From Pseudoruminococcus massiliensis (GTDB taxonomy: Bacteria; Bacillota; Clostridia; Oscillospirales; Acutalibacteraceae): a DNA stretch of 64,000 nt. The notes under the pieces are model-generated. The model had not been told where the DNA came from, made no database searches, and saw nothing but the letters and a program-made list of their open reading frames with translations. The translations under genes were made by a program, and so were the position numbers. The stretch lies in assembly GCF_900291955.1 (NCBI RefSeq), contig NZ_OLMR01000006.1, forward strand, positions 62,001 through 126,000, written 5' to 3'. Of the stretch, positions 51,444-60,356 are shown piece by piece. The stretch's first letter is position 1, and each line of letters begins with the position of its first letter.

Positions 51444-52265
51444 ATGAACGGAAAATTATATGTAGTCGGTACGCCAATAGGCAATCTTTCAGATTTTTCT
51501 CCCCGTGCAATAGAAACCCTCAGAAATGTAGATTTCATTGCGGCAGAAGATACGAGAGTTACTCTCAAGCTACTAAATAAGTTTGAAATTAAAACCCCTA
51601 TGATAAGCTATCATGAGCATAATATGCGTGAGCGTGGCGAGTTTGTCTGCGAGAGAATTGAAAACGGAGAAAATTGTGCCATAGTAACAGACGCAGGAAT
51701 GCCTGCAGTTTCGGACCCAGGCGAAAAACTTGTTATGCAGTGTGCAGAAAGAGGAATTGAAGTAAGCGTTGTTCCAGGACCTACGGCAATGGCATCTGCT
51801 CTTGCAATTTCAGGGCTTCCAACAGGTAGATTTACTTTTGAAGGCTTCCTCAGTATGAATAAAAAAAGTCGTCACGAGCATTTGCTTTCATTGCGTAATG
51901 AGCATAGAACTATGGTATTCTATGAAGCTCCACACAAGCTTAGTGCAACTTTAAAGGATATGGCTCAAACTTTTGGTAATCGTAGAGTTTCTATTGTTCG
52001 TGAGCTTACTAAGGTTCACGAGGAGGTCATTCGTACAACCTTACCAGAAGCCTATGAAAAATATGGTGACGGTTCATTAAAGGGTGAAATCGTTCTTGTA
52101 ATAGAGGGTGCTCCTATCATAGAAGAAAAAGAAATGACTCTTGAGGACGCAGTAAGCTTTGCAAATGAGCTTATGGAGAGCGGTTCTAAGCCATCAGAAG
52201 CAGCTAAAAAAGCTTCTGAACTTTCAGGTATAAAAAAAGCTGATATTTATAAAGAGATAGTATAA
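51444..52265 (+). CDS. rsmI: 16S rRNA (cytidine-1402-2'-O)-methyltransferase
   Basis: Tetrapyrrole-methylase-fold enzyme of 273 residues that methylates C1402 in the ribosomal P site. Family blocks: YVVGTPIGNLSDFSPRAIE (about residues 5-23), AAEDTRVTLKLL, TDAGMPAVSDPGEKLV, VPGPTAMASALAISGLPTG and FYEAPHKL. It lies 19 bp after the trmN6-like gene and just before maf. Confidence 0.96.
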   Translation: MNGKLYVVGTPIGNLSDFSPRAIETLRNVDFIAAEDTRVTLKLLNKFEIKTPMISYHEHNMRERGEFVCERIENGENCAIVTDAGMPAVSDPGEKLVMQCAERGIEVSVVPGPTAMASALAISGLPTGRFTFEGFLSMNKKSRHEHLLSLRNEHRTMVFYEAPHKLSATLKDMAQTFGNRRVSIVRELTKVHEEVIRTTLPEAYEKYGDGSLKGEIVLVIEGAPIIEEKEMTLEDAVSFANELMESGSKPSEAAKKASELSGIKKADIYKEIV

Positions 52266-52303
52266 TTATGGTTCAGGGGGTAAACTTTTTAGGAGGAAAT
52301 TTT

Positions 52304-52897
52304 ATGAATGTTATTTTAGCATCGTCTTCTCCGAGAAGGCGTGAGATTATGAGTATTCTTACAGATGATTTTATTTGTATTCCACCTGATATAAATGAAA
52401 TCGCACCATCAGATATTGAGCTTGAGCTTAAGCCTCAGTATATCGCAACTCAAAAAGCAAAATATATATCTAAAGGTCATCGTGACGCTATGGTAATAGG
52501 CTGTGACACTTCAGTTATAATTGATGGCAAAATTCTTAATAAGCCTGTAAATACTGAGCATGCAAGGCGTATGCTCAGATTGCTTTCAGGCAATACACAT
52601 AAGGTTATAACTGGTTGTTGCATAAATTACAGAGGCTTAGAGCGTTGCTTTAGTGTTTCGACCGAGGTTGAGTTTTTTGAGTTAACTGAAAACGAAATAG
52701 AAAGCTATGTCAATACAACTGAACCCTATGATAAAGCTGGTGGTTATGGAATACAAAGTCATGGTGCTTTATTTGTAAAAGGAATTAACGGCGATTACTA
52801 CAATGTTGTTGGTATGCCAATCTCAAGAATTGCACGAGAAGCAAGTGAACTTCTCATGGAATATGAAAAGCAAACAGAGCAAAAAAACAAAAGATAA
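52304..52897 (+). CDS. maf: Maf family nucleotide pyrophosphatase
   Basis: House-cleaning pyrophosphatase of 197 residues that hydrolyses non-canonical or dTTP/UTP nucleotides. ILASSSPRRREIM (about residues 3-15) is the phosphate loop; GCDTSVIIDGKILNKP and EPYDKAGGYGIQSHGALFV are family hallmarks. The ATG at 52304 has AGGAGG ahead; the frame is open 12 codons upstream without a site. It is co-directional with rsmI. Confidence 0.94.
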   Translation: MNVILASSSPRRREIMSILTDDFICIPPDINEIAPSDIELELKPQYIATQKAKYISKGHRDAMVIGCDTSVIIDGKILNKPVNTEHARRMLRLLSGNTHKVITGCCINYRGLERCFSVSTEVEFFELTENEIESYVNTTEPYDKAGGYGIQSHGALFVKGINGDYYNVVGMPISRIAREASELLMEYEKQTEQKNKR

Positions 52898-52935
52898 ATC
52901 TAAATCTCAATTTAAAATATGACTGGAGGAATTTT

Positions 52936-54132
52936 ATGCAAAAAGTACAGAGAAAATCAGGCATAGAGCTTTTAAGAATTATCTGTATGCTTATGATTAT
53001 CGTACTTCACGTCTATACATACGGAGGGCTTAATCAGCTTTCTAACGCCCAAGGTGGAAGATTTGAAGTAATGAGCGATTTTATGTGGTCCTTTTTCAGA
53101 ACACCTGTTAATGTTTTTATGATTATCACTGGTTACTTTATGAGTAAAGATGTTCTTGATTTTAAAAAAAGCTATCGACGCATACCAAAGGTATATGTTA
53201 CGATGCTGTTTTATTCTATTTTGCTTACAGTCTTATCATTTATAATTTATAGTAATAATGGTTTTTCTCCGAGCGAAACAGCAAATAACCTTACTTCTGC
53301 TGATAAGCTTGAAATAGCTACTATAAATAAACTTTCCGGACGCTTTGCAGTTTATTCCATTATTAAAATGTTCTTTCCTTTACTTTCAAAGCAATGGTAT
53401 TTTTTAACAAACTATGTTATAATTTTGCTTCTCTCACCTTTCATAAATAAAGTTCTTGTTGAAATTGATAAAAAGCAATTTAAAATTCTTCTTGGACTTC
53501 TTTTCGTATTTCTATCAATCTATCCAACAATTTCAACTATGGGCGGCTTAAAAGAGATATTCTCTACTAATAAAGTTCTACCTATTGAATATGGAAAATC
53601 TATGATTTCTTTCTTATTTATGTTTATTATTGGAGCTTATCTAAAACGCTTTGTCAAAGATGATGAAAAGCTTCACTTTAAATATCTTGGCTATTTTGTA
53701 GGTCTTTGCATAATAGATTTTTCGCTCTATTATTTCCTTGGCAATGTTACATTCAATAAAGTAGGATTTTATAATGCTTCAGTTTTCGGACAATTCTCAA
53801 ATCCATTTGTCATACTCGAATCTGTTTCTATATTCCTATTTTTCAGAGGCTTTCAGTTTAAATCAAGAATAATCAACTACATTGCTGGAACAACTATTGG
53901 AATATATGCTATTCATGAACACCCACTTATAAGAAGCTTTATCTGGTCACACAATGAACTTGGCGACCCAAATCTCTATAATAATTTCTTAGGAATAATG
54001 TTCGTAATAGCAACAATTTTTAAAATATTCATAATCTGTTCAGTAATAGATATGGCAAGACAAGGACTTTTTTCAGGTGTAACAAAATTAGTGCAAAAAT
54101 TCAAAAAGAATACCACATCTGAGGAAGCCTGA
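52936..54132 (+). CDS. Acyltransferase 3 family membrane protein
   Basis: 398 residues with about ten hydrophobic segments. The start (SGIELLRIICMLMIIVLHVY) carries the conserved Arg and His of the OafA/WecH acyltransferase-3 family, and FRTPVNVFMIITGYFM follows. Such enzymes O-acetylate or succinylate surface glycans. The substrate is unknown, but this gene and the pyruvyl transferase at the left edge both point to decorated surface polymers. GGAGG precedes the ATG. Confidence 0.9.
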   Translation: MQKVQRKSGIELLRIICMLMIIVLHVYTYGGLNQLSNAQGGRFEVMSDFMWSFFRTPVNVFMIITGYFMSKDVLDFKKSYRRIPKVYVTMLFYSILLTVLSFIIYSNNGFSPSETANNLTSADKLEIATINKLSGRFAVYSIIKMFFPLLSKQWYFLTNYVIILLLSPFINKVLVEIDKKQFKILLGLLFVFLSIYPTISTMGGLKEIFSTNKVLPIEYGKSMISFLFMFIIGAYLKRFVKDDEKLHFKYLGYFVGLCIIDFSLYYFLGNVTFNKVGFYNASVFGQFSNPFVILESVSIFLFFRGFQFKSRIINYIAGTTIGIYAIHEHPLIRSFIWSHNELGDPNLYNNFLGIMFVIATIFKIFIICSVIDMARQGLFSGVTKLVQKFKKNTTSEEA

Positions 54133-54212
54133 ATATTTGTGCATATGTTGTGATATATACCAAGTTAGCTATCACTAATTATATGAATTTTATGTAAATT
54201 TCTGAAAAATAC

Positions 54213-54240
54213 TTGATTTTTAAAAATTTTATGATAAAAT
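54213..54240 (+). promoter_or_regulatory. Promoter of the ferredoxin gene
   Basis: TTGATT (54213-54218) and TAAAAT (54235-54240) are 16 bases apart, about 30 bases before the start codon. Confidence 0.6.
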
Positions 54241-54271
54241 ATAGGTATCATTATTAAGGAGGTTATTTTCT

Positions 54272-54442
54272 ATGGCATATGTAATTTCTGACGATTGCAT
54301 CGCTTGTGGTGCTTGTGCAGCTGAATGTCCTTGTGAGGCTATCTCTGAGGGTGACGGCAAATATGTAATAGATGCTGATGCTTGTGCTGGCTGTGGCTCT
54401 TGTGCAAGTGTATGTCCTGTAGGAGCTCCTCAGGAAGCTTAA
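54272..54442 (+). CDS. 2[4Fe-4S] ferredoxin
   Basis: A 56-residue clostridial-type ferredoxin. Two cluster motifs are intact: CIACGACAAECP (about residues 9-20) and CAGCGSCASVCP (about residues 38-49), each CxxCxxCxxxCP. It serves as a soluble low-potential electron carrier for pyruvate:ferredoxin oxidoreductase, hydrogenase and similar enzymes. AAGGAGG lies 8 bases before the ATG. It is a single-gene unit with its own promoter and terminator. Confidence 0.96.
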   Translation: MAYVISDDCIACGACAAECPCEAISEGDGKYVIDADACAGCGSCASVCPVGAPQEA

Positions 54443-54470
54443 GCAAAAATTTAAAGCTTAATACTTATAT

Positions 54471-54499
54471 AACCGCTGTTGTAATAACAGTGGTTTTTT
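54471..54499 (+). terminator. Terminator after the ferredoxin gene
   Basis: AACCGCTGTT (54471-54480) pairs with AACAGTGGTT (54486-54495) with one mismatch and is followed by a run of eight T. Confidence 0.88.
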
Positions 54500-54561
54500 T
54501 TATAATAATTTTGAAAAGCCTTGAGCGAATTTTTTAATTTTTATCATTATATTGTTATATA

Positions 54562-54594
54562 AAAATAGACAGTGCCAAAAAGGTACTGTCTATT
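54562..54594 (-). terminator. Terminator of the arginine operon
   Basis: ATAGACAGTGCC (54565-54576) pairs with GGTACTGTCTAT (54582-54593) with one mismatch; on the minus strand it is followed by TTTTTATAT, 22 bases after the argF stop. Confidence 0.85.
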
Positions 54595-54615
54595 AAAATA
54601 TTTTTTAATGAATTT

Positions 54616-55527
54616 TTATTTATCTGTAAGGCACTTTACGATAACTGCCTTCTGTGCGTGAAGTCTGTTCTCTGCCTCATCAAAGATTTCAGCTGCATGA
54701 GCTTCAAATACATCAGCAGAAATTTCTTCGCCTCTGTGTGCAGGTAAGCAATGTTGTACAATAGCATCGGGCTTTGCATAGCTCATAAGTTCTTCATCAA
54801 TGCAGTAGCCTGCAAATGCCTTCTTGCGTTTCTCAGCTTCGCCCTCTTGCCCCATAGATGCCCATACATCTGTGATAACAACATCTGCACCGACAACAGC
54901 CTTCTTAGGCTCTCTTACCATTTCGAACTTATCACCAAAGCCCTTTGCAAACTCAAGCACAAGTGGGTCAGGCTCATAGCCCTCAGGACAAGCTACTGAA
55001 ATAGACATTTCCATCTTCAAAGCACCAACAATAAGTGAATTCATCATATTATTGCCGTCACCGATAAACGCCATTTTCTGTCCTGCGAGTTTGCCCTTAT
55101 ACTCACGAATAGTCATAAGGTCAGCAAGAATCTGACAAGGGTGGCAGAAGTCTGTCAAGCCATTGATTATAGGAATAGAGCCATATTTTGCCAAATCCTC
55201 AACCTCAGACTGCTTGAATGTACGAATCATAATACCGTCAAGATAGCGTGAAAGCACTCTTGCTGTATCCTGAACAGGCTCACCTCTGCCAATCTGCATA
55301 TCATTTGCAGAAAGGAAGATTGGAAGTCCGCCGAGCTGATACATACCAACCTCAAAGGATACTCTTGTTCTTGTGGAAGCCTTTTCAAAGATAAGACCGA
55401 GAGTCTTGCCCTTAAGATACTTATGTTCGATATTGTGCTTTTGCTCATATTTAAGCTGGTCTGCAAGATTAAGAATTTCGCAGATTTCCTCGTGAGAGAG
55501 GTCGAGCATTTTTAAAAGATGTTTCAT
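54616..55527 (-). CDS. argF: Ornithine carbamoyltransferase
   Basis: Forms citrulline from ornithine and carbamoyl phosphate. The 303-residue protein has the carbamoyl-phosphate motif ASTRTR (about residues 52-57), the FCHPCQILADL block and the ornithine-binding HCLPAHRGEE motif. AAGGAGG precedes the ATG. It is last in the operon, followed by a terminator. Confidence 0.97.
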   Translation of the reverse strand: MKHLLKMLDLSHEEICEILNLADQLKYEQKHNIEHKYLKGKTLGLIFEKASTRTRVSFEVGMYQLGGLPIFLSANDMQIGRGEPVQDTARVLSRYLDGIMIRTFKQSEVEDLAKYGSIPIINGLTDFCHPCQILADLMTIREYKGKLAGQKMAFIGDGNNMMNSLIVGALKMEMSISVACPEGYEPDPLVLEFAKGFGDKFEMVREPKKAVVGADVVITDVWASMGQEGEAEKRKKAFAGYCIDEELMSYAKPDAIVQHCLPAHRGEEISADVFEAHAAEIFDEAENRLHAQKAVIVKCLTDK

Positions 55528-55567
55528 TGGATTTGCCTCCTTATTATAACATTTTAAATTATTTTAA

Positions 55568-56746
55568 TTACACTTCTGAAAGAACCTCATTTAGAATTGC
55601 TAAGCCCTTATCAATTTCTTCATAGCTGATATTAAGCGGTGGAAGAAGTCTTAAAAGAGTCTTTGCGGTAAGAATGAGCAAGCCCTTTTCAACACAGCGG
55701 TTTGCAAGAACCTTTGCTTCACCCTTTTCGAGAACTATGCCTATCATCATACCAAGTCCACGAACCTCTTTGACATTTGGCATTGAACTAAGCTTTTCTT
55801 TGATATAAGCACCCTTTTCGGATACTTCCTTCAAAAATTCTTTTGTAGCCACTCTGCTGAGAACCTCAAGAGAAGCTGCACATGCAACAGGATTTCCGCC
55901 AAAGGTTGTGCCATGAGTACCAGCACTGAGAACACCAGAAAGCTTTTCACTGCATATGCAAGCACCGAATGGAAGTCCTCCGCCAAGACCCTTAGCAGTT
56001 GTTATTATGTCAGGAGTTACACCATATTGTTCATAACAATAGAATGTTCCTGTTCTTGCAACACCTGTCTGAACTTCATCAATCATAAGCAAAATATCAT
56101 TATCCTGACAAATTTTTGCTGTTTCCCAGACAAAAGGCTTTTGCAATGGATTAACTCCGCCCTCGCCCTGAATAAGCTCTATAAAAACAGCACAAACAGT
56201 ATCGTCAATAAGATTACGCAAGCTTTCTATATTATTTGCTTCAGCGTATTCAAAACCTTCAGTAAATGGGAAAAAGTAGTTATGAAAAACATCTTGTCCA
56301 GTTGCGGCAAGAGTTGTAACAGTTCTGCCGTGGAATGAATTTACAAGAGTAATAATCTTGTTTCGTTTACCGCTGTATTTTTCAAAGGCATACTTTCTTG
56401 CAACCTTAATTGCACATTCGTTTGCTTCTGCACCTGAATTACAGAAAAATACTTTAGATAAGCCTGTAAGCTCAACAAGCTTTTTAGCTACTTCAACTTG
56501 AAGCGGATTGTAGTAAAGATTAGACATATGCTGAATCTTGCCAGCCTGTTCAGAAATAGCCTTAACAAGTCCGTCATCACTATATCCAAGGCAGTTTACA
56601 CCTATTCCGCTTGTGAAATCTATATATTCCTTGCCGTCAACATCTTTTGCAACAGCGCCCTTACCCTCTACCAATGCTACTGGAAATCTTCCGTAGGTCG
56701 GCATAAGATATTCTGCTTCTTCTTTTTTAATTTCTTCAAAGGTCAT
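55568..56746 (-). CDS. argD: Acetylornithine aminotransferase
   Basis: PLP enzyme of 392 residues (class III aminotransferase). SGIGVNCLGYSDDGLVKAI and FCNSGAEANECAIKVARKYA (about residues 101-120) mark the cofactor region, the Asp motif is MIDEVQTGVARTG, and the PLP Lys is in TAKGLGGGLPFGA. Context with argB, argC and argJ fixes the substrate as N-acetylornithine. Confidence 0.96.
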   Translation of the reverse strand: MTFEEIKKEEAEYLMPTYGRFPVALVEGKGAVAKDVDGKEYIDFTSGIGVNCLGYSDDGLVKAISEQAGKIQHMSNLYYNPLQVEVAKKLVELTGLSKVFFCNSGAEANECAIKVARKYAFEKYSGKRNKIITLVNSFHGRTVTTLAATGQDVFHNYFFPFTEGFEYAEANNIESLRNLIDDTVCAVFIELIQGEGGVNPLQKPFVWETAKICQDNDILLMIDEVQTGVARTGTFYCYEQYGVTPDIITTAKGLGGGLPFGACICSEKLSGVLSAGTHGTTFGGNPVACAASLEVLSRVATKEFLKEVSEKGAYIKEKLSSMPNVKEVRGLGMMIGIVLEKGEAKVLANRCVEKGLLILTAKTLLRLLPPLNISYEEIDKGLAILNEVLSEV

Positions 56747-56781
56747 TTACATTACCTCCTCTTTCATCAACAAAGATGAAA

Positions 56782-57642
56782 TCAATAAAACATTGTTCCG
56801 ATACCCTCATCAGAGAAAAGCTCTATAAGAATTGAGTGAGCAATTCGACCGTCAATAATATGAGCTCGTTTAACTCCTCGTCTTACAGCTTCTACACAGC
56901 AATCTATCTTTGGAATCATACCACCCGAAATAATTCCCTCACGCTTTAATGACGGAACATCGCTGACATTTACAACAGGGATAAGAGTTTCTTCGTCGTC
57001 CTTATCACGCAAAAGTCCACGAATATCTGTCATAAGAATGAGTTTTGCTGCACCGAGCTTTGCTGCAATCTGGGCGGCTGCAAGGTCAGCATTAATATTA
57101 AATACATCTCCGTTATAACCGCCTGCAACTGTTGCAAGAATAGGTATATAGCCATTATGTATGGTATCCTCGATAACCTCTGTATTAACCTCTGTGATTT
57201 CGCCGACATAGCCTAAATCTTCAGAAGCTATAAGCTTTTCAGCCATCAACATTCTGCCGTCAAGACCACAAAGTCCCATTGCCTTACCGCCATGCTGTTC
57301 AAGAAGCTGTACAAGGCTCTTATTAACCTTGCCTGCAAGAACCATTTGCACAATATCTATGGTTTCCTTATCTGTTACACGCAAACCATTTGCAAATCTG
57401 CTTTCCTTGCCAGTTTTCTTGAGCATTTCGCTGATTTCAGGACCACCACCATGAACCAAAACAACATTAACTCCGACAAGCTGCATAAGAACTATATCGC
57501 TCATAACAGCATCTTTGAGTTCAGGTGTTACCATAGCGTTTCCGCCGTATTTTACAACAATAGTCTGACCTGAATATTTCTGAATATATGGCAAAGCCTG
57601 TATTAAAACCTGGGCTCTGTCCGCATTTGAAATTTTATACAT
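56782..57642 (-). CDS. argB: Acetylglutamate kinase
   Basis: Amino-acid kinase family enzyme of 286 residues, the second step of arginine synthesis. VVKYGGNAM (about residues 27-35), VLVHGGGPEI and the NINADLAAAQIA motif are all present. Residues before the first KYGGNAM strand (ADRAQVLIQALPYIQKYSG) include the N-terminal helix found in arginine-inhibited kinases, so feedback inhibition is likely. It lies 15 bp after argJ. Confidence 0.96.
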   Translation of the reverse strand: MYKISNADRAQVLIQALPYIQKYSGQTIVVKYGGNAMVTPELKDAVMSDIVLMQLVGVNVVLVHGGGPEISEMLKKTGKESRFANGLRVTDKETIDIVQMVLAGKVNKSLVQLLEQHGGKAMGLCGLDGRMLMAEKLIASEDLGYVGEITEVNTEVIEDTIHNGYIPILATVAGGYNGDVFNINADLAAAQIAAKLGAAKLILMTDIRGLLRDKDDEETLIPVVNVSDVPSLKREGIISGGMIPKIDCCVEAVRRGVKRAHIIDGRIAHSILIELFSDEGIGTMFY

Positions 57643-57657
57643 ATTTCCGCAACCTCT

Positions 57658-58878
57658 TTAGCTTCTGTAATCACCGTTAATCTTAACATATTCATATGTC
57701 AAATCACAGCCGTATGCTTCAGCAACACCGTTGCCGTCATTAAGCTCAACAACAATGTCAATCTCGTCCTCTGTAAGAACTGTCTTTGCAATTTCCTCAG
57801 AAAAGTCTATGCCCGCACCATTCTTGCAAACATCAACCTTACCAGCCTTTGATGCAAAGCTGACATCAACCTTGTTAATATCAACATCACAGCCAGAATA
57901 GCCAATAGCGCAAAGAACTCTGCCCCAGTTTGCATCTGAACCAAACATAGCCGCTTTTAGAAGGCTCGAACAAACAACGCTCTTTGCAACGCCCTTTGCA
58001 TCTTTTTCGGTCTTTGCACCACTTACCTTACAGACAAGAAGCTTAGAAGCACCCTCGCCGTCCTTAGCCATTTCTTTAGAAAGCTTTCTGCAAAGAATTG
58101 TGAGAGCCTCAACAAAAATGTTGTAATCCTCATTCTGCTCTGTAATTTCAGCATTTCCTGCAAGACCCGAAGCCATAACAGCAAGCGTATCATTTGTTGA
58201 TGTATCACCATCAACACTTACCATATTAAAGGACTTATCAGCAACAGTTTTTACAGCAATTTTAAGCATATCAGCAGAAATTGCAGCATCTGTGGTTATA
58301 AAGCAAAGCATCGTTGCCATATTGGGGTGAATCATACCGCTGCCCTTTGCTATACCGCCGATATAAACCGTCTTTCCGCCAATTTCAGCCTCGACAGCGT
58401 ATTCCTTCTTAACGAGGTCAGTTGTCATAATAGCCTCGGCAGCATTTGTTGCACCCTCCTTAGAAAGTGCAGAAACAAGCTCAGGAATAGAATTAGCAAT
58501 AGGCTCAATCGGAAGCTTTTGTCCGATAACACCTGTTGAGCCTACGATAACATCTTTTTCATCAATATTAAGAGCCTTTGCAACCAAAGCACAGGTTTTT
58601 TCAGCAACCGCTACACCGTCAGAATTACAAGTATTTGCGTTTCCGCTGTTGCATATAACTGCTTGAGCAGTACCGTTTTCAAGGTTAGCTCTTGTTACAA
58701 GGATAGGGGCGCTCTTCACAAGATTAGTTGTATAGATTGCGGCAGCTGTGCAAGGCTTTTCACAATATATAAGAGCGAGGTCACGCTTATTCTTATTCTT
58801 TCTTATACCACAATGTACACCAGAAGCTACAAAGCCCTTAGGAGCTGTTACAGAACCGTCGACAAACTTAATTGACAT
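57658..58878 (-). CDS. argJ: Bifunctional glutamate N-acetyltransferase/ornithine acetyltransferase
   Basis: Recycles the acetyl group from acetylornithine to glutamate. The 406-residue precursor has the self-cleavage site in KGSGMIHPNMATMLCFITTDA-type sequence, with the nucleophile Thr after Met-Ala (about residue 188). Presence of argJ means that no separate argE is needed, and the absence of argA here fits the cyclic pathway. Whether it can make acetylglutamate from acetyl-CoA cannot be read from the sequence. Confidence 0.95.
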   Translation of the reverse strand: MSIKFVDGSVTAPKGFVASGVHCGIRKNKNKRDLALIYCEKPCTAAAIYTTNLVKSAPILVTRANLENGTAQAVICNSGNANTCNSDGVAVAEKTCALVAKALNIDEKDVIVGSTGVIGQKLPIEPIANSIPELVSALSKEGATNAAEAIMTTDLVKKEYAVEAEIGGKTVYIGGIAKGSGMIHPNMATMLCFITTDAAISADMLKIAVKTVADKSFNMVSVDGDTSTNDTLAVMASGLAGNAEITEQNEDYNIFVEALTILCRKLSKEMAKDGEGASKLLVCKVSGAKTEKDAKGVAKSVVCSSLLKAAMFGSDANWGRVLCAIGYSGCDVDINKVDVSFASKAGKVDVCKNGAGIDFSEEIAKTVLTEDEIDIVVELNDGNGVAEAYGCDLTYEYVKINGDYRS

Positions 58879-58915
58879 TTTTCATCATCCCTTAAAAAAT
58901 CAATATATTTATAGC

Positions 58916-59953
58916 TTAGAATGCAGGAGGAACTATTACAAGTCCTGTTTTTTCGTCCAAGCCGAAAATTATGTTCATATTCTGAATTGCCTGACCAGCC
59001 GCACCCTTAACCATATTGTCTATGGCTGAAGTAACTATGAGAGTATTTGTGCGAGAGTCGATATGAATTGAAATATCGCAGAAATTAGAATACTTTATGT
59101 TATGAATATCAGCATAAGCACCGTCAGGAAGAACCCTTACAAAGTATTCGTCCTTGTAGAAATCTTCATATGCCTTGCGGATTTGTTCCTTTGTTACACC
59201 CTCATTAAGACGAGCATAACAAGTAGAAAGTATTCCTCTGTTTACTGGAAGAAGATGAGGTACAAAAGTAATTGTAACCTTTTCACCTGAAAGCTTAGAT
59301 AAAGTTTGCTCAATCTCAGGAGTGTGTCTGTGAGCACCAGCCTTATATGCGTGGAAACCTTCATTGAGTTCAGGATAGTGGTTAGCCTGTGAAAGACCTC
59401 TTCCCGCACCAGTTACACCAGATTTTGAGTCGATTATGATTCCTGCTGTTGAAACAAGCTTATTTAAAATCGCAGGAGCAAGTGCAAGCGGAGCACCTGT
59501 TGTATAGCAGCCAGGGTTAGCAATAATCTTGCTGTCCTTAACATTATCTCTGAAAAGCTCAGGTATACAATAAACGGCTTTTTTATGAAGCTCCTTATCA
59601 AGAAATTCACCGTTATACCATTCCTTGTATTCGTCCTCGCTCTCAAGACGGAAATCTGCTCCAAGGTCGATAAAAGCCTTTCCAGCCTTATCACAAGTTG
59701 CTGCAAGCTCTTGTGAAAGTCCATGTGGAAGTGCTGCAAAAATAACATCAGATTTTTCTACAACCTCATCTGCATTTTTGCATTCCATATCGCATAAGCA
59801 CCTGTATGACGGATAAACCTCAGAAAGCTTTTTTCCCTCAAAGCTAACAGAGCTTATTGCGGAAATTTCTACATTTGGGTGTGTTGTCAAAAGGCGTACA
59901 AGCTCTGCACCAGCATAGCCTGTCGCACCGATAATTCCTGCCTTTATTTTCAT
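58916..59953 (-). CDS. argC: N-acetyl-gamma-glutamyl-phosphate reductase
   Basis: NADPH-dependent third step, 345 residues. The Rossmann loop is GIIGATGYAGAELVRLL (about residues 6-22) and the catalytic Cys is in IANPGCYTTG. The ATG at 59953 follows AGGGGATATTG; the TTG two codons earlier is inside the spacer. It lies after the small unknown gene and before argJ. Confidence 0.96.
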   Translation of the reverse strand: MKIKAGIIGATGYAGAELVRLLTTHPNVEISAISSVSFEGKKLSEVYPSYRCLCDMECKNADEVVEKSDVIFAALPHGLSQELAATCDKAGKAFIDLGADFRLESEDEYKEWYNGEFLDKELHKKAVYCIPELFRDNVKDSKIIANPGCYTTGAPLALAPAILNKLVSTAGIIIDSKSGVTGAGRGLSQANHYPELNEGFHAYKAGAHRHTPEIEQTLSKLSGEKVTITFVPHLLPVNRGILSTCYARLNEGVTKEQIRKAYEDFYKDEYFVRVLPDGAYADIHNIKYSNFCDISIHIDSRTNTLIVTSAIDNMVKGAAGQAIQNMNIIFGLDEKTGLVIVPPAF

Positions 59954-59974
59954 TATCAATATCCCCTATTAAAC

Positions 59975-60334
59975 TTAAAATTCCATAAATGCAATATTAT
60001 CAAAATAGTAATTAACTGCATCTATAAGCTGTTCAACTGTTAAATCACTTCTTTGGCTAAGTGAATTTGCGATTACATCTTGAAGTGCCTCGCAGGTTGT
60101 GACACACTTCATCTGATGCTTAACAGCATATTCAGGAAGAATTTCTTCTCCTGTTTCATCGTCATAATCAGGATAATCAAAGACATAGCATTCAGTATCT
60201 GGCTCAAGCTTTTCTTCGACAGTGTATATACACCAATCATCATCTTCAATAAGCTTTTCATCGCCAAATTCAAGGTATATATTTTTCATATCTTCAATAA
60301 TATCCTTAAATAAACAGCTTTTATCTTTTATCAT
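59975..60334 (-). CDS. Small acidic protein of unknown function within the arginine operon
   Basis: 119 residues from the ATG at 60334, which has GGAGG 7 bases upstream; the frame is open ten codons further. It is soluble and strongly acidic, with DTECYVFDYPDYDDETGEEI in the middle and helical ends (LTVEQLIDAVNYYFDNIAF). The layout recalls the small DUF7716-type proteins (a D-x-C-x-V-x-D core followed by an IVAN-like helix), but that match is uncertain. It overlaps nothing but is packed between argH (22 bp) and argC (21 bp), so it is co-transcribed with the pathway. Confidence 0.7.
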   Translation of the reverse strand: MIKDKSCLFKDIIEDMKNIYLEFGDEKLIEDDDWCIYTVEEKLEPDTECYVFDYPDYDDETGEEILPEYAVKHQMKCVTTCEALQDVIANSLSQRSDLTVEQLIDAVNYYFDNIAFMEF

Positions 60335-60356
60335 AAAATTTCCTCCGCAAAAGCAA

